NCBI GenBank assembly: GCA_026315105.1
Contig: CM048755.1
Location: forward strand, 761,317,301-761,381,300
Length of the DNA stretch: 64,000 bases
Source of the DNA: Locusta migratoria
Lineage: Eukaryota; Arthropoda; Insecta; Orthoptera; Acrididae
Direction: 5' to 3'
In this document: positions 22,012 to 31,840 of the stretch, piece after piece
Position numbering within the stretch: position 1 is the stretch's first letter
How the letters are laid out: every line of letters begins with the position of its first letter
The notes under the pieces: model-generated
What the model was told of the DNA's origin: nothing
Seen by the model: only the letters and a program-made list of their open reading frames with translations
The model's database searches: none
Made by a program: the position numbers and the translations under genes

Positions 22012-22431
22012 AAATCCGTTTATCTCTCAGTCGCGGGCTTTCAGAAAAACCATTTCCTAATGGATAAAATCAAAATAAGTAGAGGGACTTGAATGTCATA
22101 TGTTTTGTTTACGAATACTGCCGACAAAAATATTGCAGCTTCGTTGTGAATACAGAATTCAAGCTGTTTTATATACTGTGTGTGTGTGTATGTGTGTGTG
22201 TGTCAATACCGTATGATGTATGCATTTTTTAACTGTACGTGGACACGTTATTTTCCGTTTCGGTGGCAACAGTATTATATCGTTTATTCATTTGTTGATA
22301 TGTTATTGCGAAGTTTTACAGTTTGTTTTGATCATTCAAAGGCCTGAAATGATTTAGTTTTCAATGGCCGCTAAAAGTTATCCTGATCAAATTGTTTATT
22401 ATTACTAGAAAACATGTTAGTTTGTGCGCTT
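22012..22431. other. spacer with (GT)n run and the first copy of a direct repeat
   Basis: A GT run lies at 22181-22203. The block 22370-22431 (AAAAGTTATC, then TTATTATTACTA and TTAGTTTGTGCGCTTG) recurs at 23237-23302. Confidence 0.6.
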
Positions 22432-23210
22432 GGGGTCAAGTCTAGTGTACGGTACCACCCGTCACCTTTGACCAAGGACGTCATATATTACGTCATTCTA
22501 TCCATCAACGTTTATATTAAACCTTATTACATGTCCCCGAAATGCTATAACTGGGCTCACCTGTAGACGGGGATACCGCCCGTCAGCTTTTACCCGTGAC
22601 GTCATCGTCGCAGCGCGGTAGTTTTGAGGTGCGTGCGTGTTTGTAGAAGGCGTGAGTGATTATGTGGAGCACGAGATAAAGACGATAGTTTGTTTACAAA
22701 CAAAACAGATTAATATTTTGTGTTTAAAAAGTGATCTGTAGGTTCTTTCTGGTGGTCAAGTGTAGGTTAACCGAGAGTTCTTTCTTCGTATGTCAGAATT
22801 TTTGGACTAAGACTTGTGATCGATGGTACATTCTGTTATCTATAATAACTACAGCTTATTTGTATGTACATTACATGGGTATTAAGATATCCCATAGACT
22901 GGTTTTCCTACATCTCAAAGCAGACGGGTGGTATCCCAGTCTACAGTTATACCAAAACTTGATTTGGAAGTATAGGATTTCTTACAGATGTAAATGTGAA
23001 ATATTACTGTTAGTAGTAAGAGAAGAAGTATGAAATACACTATTTTTGGTTATTTGAGCATAAATTTTTCTTATGGGGATCAAATCTAGTGTATGGTACC
23101 ATCTGTCAGCTTCGACAAAAAAAAACAGTATCATGAACGTAAAGTATCTGCATAACATATGATGTCATTATTCAAAGCCGACAGGTGGTATCGGACACTA
23201 GACCTTGTCC
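22432..23210. mobile_element. cluster of MITE ends sharing GGTACCACCCGTCA
   Basis: The motif CTAGTGTACGGTACCACCCG with 'TCA' lies in plus orientation at 22432-22471 and 23074-23116, and in minus orientation at 23171-23210. A related 32-base inverted pair (CTGTAGACGGGGATACCGCC ... reverse complement) bounds a 386-bp unit at 22561-22946. A possible 130-bp deletion derivative is 23078-23208. Plausibly two nested MITEs of one family. No transposase is present. Confidence 0.65.
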
Positions 23211-23519
23211 GAAACAATTTTGTACTCCTTGGACTGTAAAAGTTATCAACATCAAATAAATTTTTTATTATTACTAAAAAAACATGCTAGTTTGTGTGCT
23301 TGAAAATGCTTGAGAAATCAAAAATGCAAAGAAAAATTAAAATTAAATGAAAGGAAAAGTAAATGTACATATCAGAAAAGGAACAAACAATAACATATTA
23401 AAATCAATGATAACAAAGCTTAGTCATTAGGCAAAGCAGCTGAAGAAGGTCAAAGCATAACCTAAGAGTCCTAGTACGTAAAAGCTAGGTTTGTGCGCTA
23501 GTGTCTTAAGTAGCTGTTG
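23211..23519. other. spacer with the second copy of the direct repeat
   Basis: Contains 23237-23302, the partner of 22370-22431. The rest is A-rich and shows no feature. Confidence 0.5.
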
Positions 23520-26242
23520 TCACTCAATGTTCATATTTGTAGTCAGTTGCACGCTATTTTCTTTACATTGAAAAAGAAATAGGTATAGTACAGATTTTAC
23601 AGAGAGTCGGGGTTCTTCTTTGGCAAAACCAGCTCCAATGCGATCTTCTGCATCTCGGTCTTTTTCTGCCCTTTGCCCGAATATGCTTCTGTTTGTTTGA
23701 AAAAAGGCGTCTTTGCGGTTCAATTTTTTTATTGGCTGGTTCCCTGGAAGTGGAGGGAGCAGAGGTATAGTTTGCCACATTCTTGGCTTCTGCATTTTTC
23801 ACCACAAACTCCAGGGGAGAAATAAATTTGTTTAATGCTCGTAGTCCCTCATTTGTCTCAATAGAATTTACAATTCTTGAAAATTTCTCGATGGCAAGTA
23901 ATTTTTCTTTCTCCAAATCGGCCCTGTCTTTTGATGTACTACTGGATACATCTTTGAGGATTACTCTCTCTTCTTGAGAGCTTTCCTCGTACCTTTTTTC
24001 GTTGACTGCAAAGTTTTTTGTGTCAGTTATATCAACGAATTGATTTAACCTGCACACAAAATGGATATGTTTACACATATTCCACGCAATAGCTGCATCA
24101 CTACAAGTGCAGCTGAAAGTGTGTATGCATGCACAACAGTCAACACATCGTAGGCTACAGTCACACTGACTTTTTTTGCACAGAAACAATATAAAGTTCA
24201 GCAGATTTTTGTGACATGACATTCCACACACCATTCTCTACTTTGCAGACAGATTTTTCTGAAAGGTCCTTGGACCAATTATGTCTCTGTCATAATGAGG
24301 ACAACTTCTTTGTAACTTTTCCTCTATGCAGAATGATAAGTCTGTCATATAACTTGTCCCTCAAAAACTTCATCAGGGCATGCGTTCCCTTATCCAGTCT
24401 TTTAACCTTTCTTGATTTGAGGTAGATATGTTTTAAGTTTTTATGCAAGTTTTCCAGGGCCATATTTGTGTTTATGCCTGCATTCATTCTGTAGCAATAA
24501 GACCATTTTGGAGCATCATGTATGAACTTTTCAAAATATTTAGCAAATTTTGATTCACTAGCATACAGTTCATCTAGCAAATTTTTTGCCATCACTTTAA
24601 ATGAAAAAGTGTCTCTCTCATACATGATAATTTTCATCTTATTGAAAATCTCATCCTGCTTCTCTTTTCCTTTTATTTTAGGTAAATTATGCCCCCAAGC
24701 ATGAATTACATACCAACTGCAGTACAGTTGCTGGTTTTACAGACTTTCAAGCATTGAAGAAACATTCTGCCATGTCAGACATAAACCATTTTGGATTCAA
24801 ATCAGAGTCCAAGCAGGAAATGATGGTCTTGTAATACAGTTCCATTACTACCGTATCACTTCTATTACAGAACATAAAGGCACAGGGAAATCCCTGACGC
24901 AAGTCGTCCAGAACTAATAAGGTGAATAGTTCGAAGTTGTAGCCATTCAATCCATGGATGCCATCAGAACAAAGACAGTCATAAATAAATAAATGTTTGT
25001 CTAGTCTATGGGACTTAACTACGGGGTCATCAGTCCCTAAACTTACAAACTACTTATGAACTAGCTAACCCTAAGGACGGCACAAATATCCATGCCCGAG
25101 GGGGGATTCAAACCCCCGACCGTAGTGGCCGTGCAGACCGTGACTGGAGCGCCTCAGTCCCCTCGGCCACCGCGGCAGGCCAAAGACAGACATTTTCAAA
25201 TCTTGTCAGAAGCCGAAGGTGTCATTTGCAATCACAAGGCAAAAGTCTTCTGCTCTCAGTTGTGGCTAATCATATATAGTTAGGCCTCGAGGTTTGTATA
25301 GACGATCATGTTCGAAGTATGTTGCATTTTCTTTGCCCACATATCCACACTGACATAATCATTATTATGAAACACAGCATCACTATTTAAATTGTACTGT
25401 TGGATGATGTTATGCAGATCCTTTGCGGTTGTCAGATGCAAACGACTTACATTGTCACCAACCACAGACTCTCTAATATTGCCCAAAATCTCATCCATTG
25501 GCACCTTCATTTCAATTTTTGCCGCAAGTTTTTGTTTGTCGTCCTTAGAAAGTGCCAGTCTTCCAACATCACAGCTGTGGCCGACATGGGTGGCTATAAA
25601 TTCAACTGATATATTGTCACCCTGTGTCACCTTTATGAAGGAGGGGCAGTGGCCACCTATTTTATTGGAACCCAATACTTTGATTGCCCTAATGTTTTCA
25701 CCTTTCGAAATAAAGTGTCCATCACGGTCGCAATATAGGTGAGAAACAGTTTCTCCATCACTATTCTTCTTTGATGCTCGACGTTTAATATACAGTGATT
25801 TGGTATCACGTTCCATGTTGTTTTTCCACTCACTGAATTGATTTTCACTGGTAAAGAGGAAACACTTCTTCTCCAGGTTTATATTATGATTTTCAAGAAA
25901 ATGTTTGTTTATTGTTCCCCGCAGTCCTTTGTAATCACACAATGGACAAATTACATCCATTAATAGAATCTTTCCATCTCTGCTTTGATGTATACTCTTG
26001 TTGTGTCTATTCAGGCCAAACGAATCCCTAAAGCACTTGTTGCACACTTCACAAATAAATTGTTGTTTCTCTTTGTGTATAAGTTTTGAATGGGACTCCA
26101 GTGCAATGTGACTGGTGAAATTCATTCCACACTGTTCACACAGCACAGAATTCATCTTCGTTTCGCGGATCTCAAATTCACTGTCGATACAAAAGTAAAC
26201 AAACTTCAAAGTGACGTCACTTTTAGCATCGTTCTCTCTCAT
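23520..26242 (-). pseudogene. MULE (Mutator-like) transposase gene with zinc fingers, broken
   Basis: The first frame (26242 to 25280; a second possible ATG is at 26153-26155) has three C2H2-type fingers ('CEQCGMNF..H', 'CEVCNKCF..H', 'CPLCDYKG..H'). It then has a MULE N-terminal block ('IATHVGHSCDVGRL', 'ILGNIRESV'). After a SINE (24983-25180) the catalytic core continues at 24950-24747 ('LLVLDDLRQGFPCAF', 'WFMSDMAECFFNA'), with DDE-type aspartates. A frameshift near 24720 leads to 'HAWGHNLPKIKG', and 'INTNMALENLHKNLKHIYL' follows at 24637-24290. A further shift leads to a SWIM-type finger at about 24190-24050 ('CDCSLRC', 'HTFSCTCSD', 'NMCKHIH'). The tail is basic and Ser-rich. The protein would cut and join transposon ends. 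Terminal inverted repeats were not identified. Damage: one SINE and at least two frameshifts. Confidence 0.88.
24983..25180 (-). mobile_element. tRNA-headed SINE, type A, inside the MULE transposase
   Basis: A near-consensus copy. The target duplication CAAAGACAGTCAT (24970-24982) and CAAAGACAGACAT (25181-25193) has one mismatch. The transposase frame resumes beyond it. Confidence 0.94.
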
Positions 26243-26781
26243 TCATACAGAAATCACCAAAATGATGCTACTAATTCTTGAGTGCTCATTTACGAGTAAC
26301 ATCAAATACTGGATAACATTCTACAGTTACATGAATTAAAAAAAAAATCTCGCAATGTGTTATGGATAAGTAATTTCTGCAGTGTGTTACTAACGATGAA
26401 ATGAAAAAAAATATTACGAAGTTGTTTTTTTTTATATTTTTTTTATTTTTTATTTCTTTTTTTTTTTTTTTTTTTTTTTAAATTTCATGGCTTTTATTTT
26501 AAATACAAATAGACAACAAAAGAAACAAAAAGGCCCATCCTAACCGTTGTGTTTTGAAGTCTTACCGAATTCTTTGAGTTATAAATAAAATTAAAAAGAT
26601 TTTTTTTCTTCTTCTTCTCGAACGTAAGGAACGTATTTAACGAGACTTTCTGGACTGTCCGGAGCCTTGGCCGTCTTCTCGTGGTGTGTTTATTACCGGT
26701 AAATTCGATCATAACTCTAATTTTCTTTAATGAACCAGTTCATTTTCAGTTACATTACTTAATATCTGCTCATGCCCGGCT
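26243..26781. other. spacer with T-runs
   Basis: A T-rich low-complexity block lies at 26425-26480. No coding feature is recognised. It lies between the 5' end of the MULE gene and the 3' end of an L1/Tx1-like LINE, both on the minus strand. Confidence 0.5.
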
Positions 26782-29430
26782 TCAACGGATCACCAAGAAG
26801 TCATCAAACAGCTTCAGGAGAAAGTTTGCGTAATTTTTCCGGTAGTTTGTATTCCTCTTAATTTTCGAATGTTGACTCTCTATAAAAGTCCTATAATCAC
26901 CGACGTCGTGTTCCGTTGTGCCTAATATATAGTGCACTGTCATTCCTTTCAGCCAGTTTGCTGCATTTCTCTTCGTATTCGGGTATGGAAGCTCATCAGG
27001 ATAGAGTAAGGTCGTCATCTGAATAGCATGAGGCGCAGTGCGTTGAACGAAGGCCAAAAGGCGGCAGAGCAGATGCCAAATGTCCTTTGCCGTTCCGCAG
27101 ACTAGTCGGTGTGTGTCCGTATCATGCACGTTGCACGTCTGGCACAGCGGCGTCGCCGCGAGGTGAATGCTGTGCAGACGTGACTGCGTGGGGTATTTTC
27201 CGTTCACGTAGTAGTACCATGTAGTCCGTGCCGCTGTCGGCAAGTTAGGGGAGTGTACGTTACACCAGACTGCATTCCAGTCGACTGTTGGGTGTTTGCC
27301 TTCAACAACGTTCCGTCATTGCCCCATCATGAGGGTTCCGTACCCCTTACGGACCGCAGGTAGATCATCTATGCGTAGTATACGTCTGAGGTAACTGTAT
27401 TCCAGTAAAAATGTACTGCAGTGGGACATTGCCGTGTGGATATGATGGAGATCTATCGGTGGGTCCAGATTGGGTTGTGCAATTTCCGTGAGAAGAAAAG
27501 CGATCAGACTGCTGAGGTCCCGTTTCCATTGCCACAGTGTCAGCCTCACAAACAAAGCCATAGCCTTGACATACACGTTGGTGAGTCCTAGACCACCGCC
27601 CAACACCGGGAGTGAGAGCGTGGAGTAGCTGACTTTAAAGAGATGTCCTTGGTTCACGTAATGTCCAAAGGCTGCTTGGATTCTGTGCGCAGTCGCTCTT
27701 GGCACCGGAAAAATCCTTGCCAAGTACGTCATTTTTGATACCAAGTAGGTGTTTATCAAGTCGACCTTTTGCAGCGCATCCAAGGAGCGTAGTGAGTGTA
27801 GACGGATACATGCACGGATATTGTTCAAGAGGCGTTTGTAGTTGAGAGCTATCGTGCGGCGTGTGGTCTTGGTGTACACCACCTCTAAACATTTCATCTC
27901 AGTGACCAACTTGATGCGTCTGTCAGGTTGCGCAGGTAATCCGCAACCGATGTTCATGATTCCTGATTTTCTCATGTTCATCTGTGCACCCGACGCTTTT
28001 CCATATCGCTCTATCTGAGCTATAGCTGTGGCAATCTCTTCATTTGAACGGAAGAGGAGGACCACATCATCTGCATATGCACGATATACAAATTTATCCC
28101 CTCTTAAATTGACGCCGCTTAACGTTCGATGTAGTTGCATCAGAAGTGGTTCAATTGCAAGTGAAAGTAGGCCCATGGAAAGAGGACATCCCTGTCTGAC
28201 GGAGCATTGGATAGTGATTGGTCTTGTCGGATTACCATTCACAAGTACCATTGACTTCGTCCCATTCAGAAATCGCATTACAGTCGCGATAAAAGGTATT
28301 GGTACATCCATCGCTACCATCGTGGCTCGTAGGAAGTCATGGCCGACTGCGTCAAAGGCTTTTTCCAAGTCGACTGCCAGCATCGCGGCCTGAATTCTGC
28401 AGGCTTGCGCGATTGCTATCAAATCACGATAGTCACAAAGCGCCTTGTGGATTGCACGATTTTTACCGATACATGTCTGATCTTTCCCTGTTAACACTGT
28501 GAGGGCTGGTTTTAATCGCATTGCTAAAAGCCGTGCAAAAATTTTATAATCGCTGTTGAGGAGCGTCAGTGGTCGGAATTTGTGCACCGATTGTCCTGTC
28601 GATGTCTTCGGGACGGGGATGATCAAACCTTGGGTAAATTCAGTTGGTATAATTACTTCGGCGTGCAGTAGTTCTTGAAACATCTGTCTCAAAGTCGGTG
28701 TTAATATATCTTGAAATTCCCTGTAGAATTCAATGGGTAGTCCATCGAGGCCTGGAGATTTGTTTGGGCGACCTTTCGCCAGGGCCGCCTTCACCTCTTC
28801 CTCGGTCACGTCTGCTTGCATCTCTACCGCCGTCTCGCGGTCCAGTTTCCGTGTCAGTGCCGCAAGCATGTCGTTGAGTGCCGCCTCATCTGGTATCTTC
28901 TGTGAGTACAATCGTGCGTAGTAATCCACAAAACCTTTCCGAATTCCTGCCTGACTTGTTAAAAGTCGGTCCTCCTCTGTCCGCATTGCCGTGACGAGAT
29001 TCCTCTTGGACCGCCTCTTTTCACATACTATGTGGTGCATGGAGGGTGGTTCGTGCGCAACTCTGTAGTCCTGTCAAGCTCTAACGACTGAACCTTCCAT
29101 TTTCTGTCGCATTAGTTGTAACAGTTTGGCTTTGACACGGTTGATTTCTATCAGACGAACCGGTTGCTGCATTGCACTGTTGTATAAATCACGGAGGACG
29201 CTGAAATAAAATTCGATCGTGTTGTAGTACCATCTGATTCTGTCTCTTGAATAGCTCATCAGTGCCGGTTTGGCGGGGTCCCCTTGAGCGCCAGGCCCTG
29301 GAACTGTGGGTCACCCAGCTCCACCCTCGTGGGGGCAATGCTCTGAACGTATGGCCAGGGAACGCTCTGCAAGGGCCTTCGGACTCACTTTTGCTGCGAC
29401 TGCCGATGTGAGTATTTCGTCGAATCATGC
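26782..29430 (-). pseudogene. L1/Tx1-like LINE ORF2: linker, reverse transcriptase and zinc-binding tail
   Basis: From 29259 to 26782 the minus strand is in a single frame, with nonsense TGA codons at 29074-29076 and 27316-27318. The longest open piece (29040-27316) has 574 codons. It shows 'KSPGLDGLPIEFYREF', 'FRPLTLLNSDYKIFARLL', 'AVDLEKAFDAVGH', 'VRQGCPLSMGLLSLAIEPLL' and the catalytic YADD at 28066-28077. The tail has a zinc-binding 'CQTCN..H..C' motif near 27130, as in zf-RVT domains. Upstream (29430-29260) only the linker after the endonuclease remains, so the insertion is 5'-truncated. It is the best-preserved RT of the window. Relatives: 46224-49540 (ORF1 and EN) and 50790-53080 (old copy). 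The clade is judged by motif style and could be another clade with similar RT blocks. Confidence 0.9.
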
Positions 29431-29863
29431 TAAGGGGATGTCATGTTATTAAAACTTTATTTGTGAACAGGCATTCCTGTTTTTCTTAATTAATTCTTTC
29501 GCTATGCGGGACGAAGTGTTTCTTATTTTGTGGACCTTGAGTAATTTAGTGTAAATTTAGTATTTGTATTTTCAATCTGGTAATCATTTTTGTGTCTTGT
29601 TTTCTCAAGTTATAATACACGTGTGTGGCCTCCAACCTTTGCATAAACTAAGTATTTTTGAATTCCTTGCTGCTTTTAAGTAACGTTTTTGTGTGGTGTC
29701 TATTTCCGCGAGCATGCTGTTTTCTCTCTCTGGATTGATTCCGTCTTTCCTATCTTGGTATGACCGATTGCACAACGTGCTTTCGTAACGGTCATTACTT
29801 CAACCTTCAGCCATGTTCTTTATTGATACCAGCTTTTTCTGTTGGATTGTCACGTGTGCTTTA
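29431..29863. other. spacer, AT-rich
   Basis: No feature recognised between the 5' end of the LINE and the next SINE. Confidence 0.5.
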
Positions 29864-29875
29864 TTTTAAATTAAT

Positions 29876-30079
29876 GCCGGCCACGGTGGCCGAGAGCTCT
29901 GCGGCACGCCAGTCACAGTCCACTTGGCCACTACGGTCGGGGGTTCGAATCCCCCCTTGCGCATGGATATTTGTGCCGTCCGAAGTATTAGCTAGTTCAT
30001 ACGTAGTTTGTAAGTTTAGGGACCAATGACCCCGTAGTTAAGTCCCATAAGCTCTACAAACATTTGAACATTTGAGTTT
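29876..30079 (+). mobile_element. tRNA-headed SINE, type A
   Basis: The target duplication TTTTAAATTAAT is perfect at 29864-29875 and 30080-30091. The head has several substitutions compared with other copies ('GAGAGCTCTGCGGCACGCC'). Confidence 0.94.
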
Positions 30080-30091
30080 TTTTAAATTAAT

Positions 30092-30767
30092 TTCTTTTTG
30101 TAAATTCTATGTAATACACTGTGTTCATACGCCACATGGTACTTAAGGATAGTATGCTGCTGCCTCCTCGCACTTGAGTTGGTTCATGCCTAGGATACTT
30201 TTAAATTGTGCTCGAAGTCATCTGCCGTCTCGTCAAAACGCCGCCGACGCTCCGATCTGCAATTATCGTCAATTGTTCCCGATTGAGTGTCGCAAGCATT
30301 ATGTGTGTGTCTGTGAATGAATGAGTGTGCTTTCTTTATCCCCTGTGTATTTCCAAATATCATCCCACATTCTCTCCATATTCAGAAAGGGCAGAAAATT
30401 TTTTTTATTATGAGCAGTAACTTAATAATTTAATTCACTGTTGTACAAGGTGTGTGCTTCATCGTGCTTATTTGGTCTCCCCACATTTTTGCTTCTTTAT
30501 TTTTTTGAATGGATAATAATCTAAAGTATCAAACTCTTGCTTTACAATTTCATGCTCCTTGTCCTATGTTTATTTATCTATCCTTCTTGTATATTATTTT
30601 CGTGCTTGTTAAAACGTTGGCTTCTTTCTTAAGGAGTACAGTAAATTTCCGTTGTGCAAGACCTGTGGCCATTTGCAAAGTGATTTGGAGCAGCAGTGAA
30701 CGTTTTACTTGCTTTTTCTGATCTCTACCGCCAAAGAATTTTCAATAAGAAATTTAACAAGCTACTT
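30092..30767. other. spacer, AT-rich
   Basis: No coding or repeat feature recognised. Confidence 0.5.
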
Positions 30768-31450
30768 TCAAAGCCTTAATTTATAATACGTCCTACCACA
30801 ATGCACAGGAGGTATTAAACTTGCTGGTCTGAGACAGTCAAAAAGCGGTGCTGTAAGTAATCGAGGGGCTTGTGGACTTGACAGAACAGAGCGACGAATG
30901 TACAATGTGGAAGATTTGACCCGAATGTCAGGAAGAGCGAAACCTCCCAACAGCCGGGAGCGCACCATAACTTCATAACGCACTCGATACATGGCGTGTA
31001 GCCAGATAAATCTGCCACATAAACTTTGAAACTTGTGGACATCATCGCAGGAAGAGGAAAAATTTGTACAACGAAATAAGCTATACTCGACACAAAGGTT
31101 TCCAGGACGCGAACCTTGTGAAGGAGTTTGTGTTCCTTCATTGCTCCCTGAATCTTATCCATGACGGAATTCCAATTGATTGCAGCCATCTTCAGTGACA
31201 CTTATCAATTATAATGCATAACGATCAGTGGTGGGATACCGTTGATGTCCATGTAATCCCAGTCACCTCAATTCAACTTCAGTAAGCGACATTTCTGCTC
31301 ATTAACACGTGTACCCTTAAGATGACAAAGCGCATTCAACACTTCTCGAAGCACCGATATGTCATAAGGAGTGCGAAGGAGCACCATAACAGCGTCCTAA
31401 CACGCGCTGACTCTAAATGTTTCTTCCAGTAGCGACGAGTCACTCAGACG
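30768..31450 (-). pseudogene. LINE reverse transcriptase C-terminal remnant, old
   Basis: On the minus strand the region after the catalytic palm survives in two frames: 'VLREVLNALCHLKGTRVNEQK' style sequence near 31280-31370, 'WNSVMDKIQGAM' near 31165, 'FVVQIFPLPAMM' near 31050, and 'SRLLGGFALPDIRVKS' near 30930. The order fits an L1/Tx1-like or I-like ORF2. Stops and frameshifts break it throughout. Confidence 0.72.
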
Positions 31451-31458
31451 AGAAGCTA

Positions 31459-31835
31459 TAGATGAGTAGTATGGTAGTGGGCATTGAGCGCCACTGAGAT
31501 TCAACCAACGATGCGTTGTGCGAGTACTGCTGTCCCCACCCCTCCTTCCTCGGCCAATTGCCAGACCGCAGATCAAAGGATGCCGCCACAGGATGATTGA
31601 TAGGTCTTCTGGGAAGGACAGGATGATTACATTTAGGTCCTTTTGATTCGCTACTTGTCCGACCGCTAATCAAAGGACGCCGCCACAGGATGATTGACAG
31701 GTTGCAACACCTCCCTCGGCCACACACGACGCCCCCCTCCACCCCTCGGCGCCGCCTCCAGACAGGCAGCACCTCCAGACAGGTCCAGACCTGTCTACCC
31801 CTCGACATGTCTTTACTTGCACTCTCTACCACACA
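31459..31835. repeat. shared repeat segment and a 41-bp internal direct repeat
   Basis: 31459-31563 ('AGTAGTATGGTAGTGGGCAT' to 'GGCCAATTGCCAGACC') is found in inverted orientation at 50689-50786. Within 31564-31701 a unit beginning GACCGCAGATCAAAGGATG and ending ACAGGATGATTGATAGG occurs twice at a 97-bp spacing. The parent element is unknown. The rest (31705-31835) is C-rich and precedes the DNA transposon. Confidence 0.75.
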
Positions 31836-31840
31836 CCAGG

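Noticed and set aside
22181..22203. GT run as a regulatory element
   Set aside because: An ordinary microsatellite; similar runs occur at 17552-17593.
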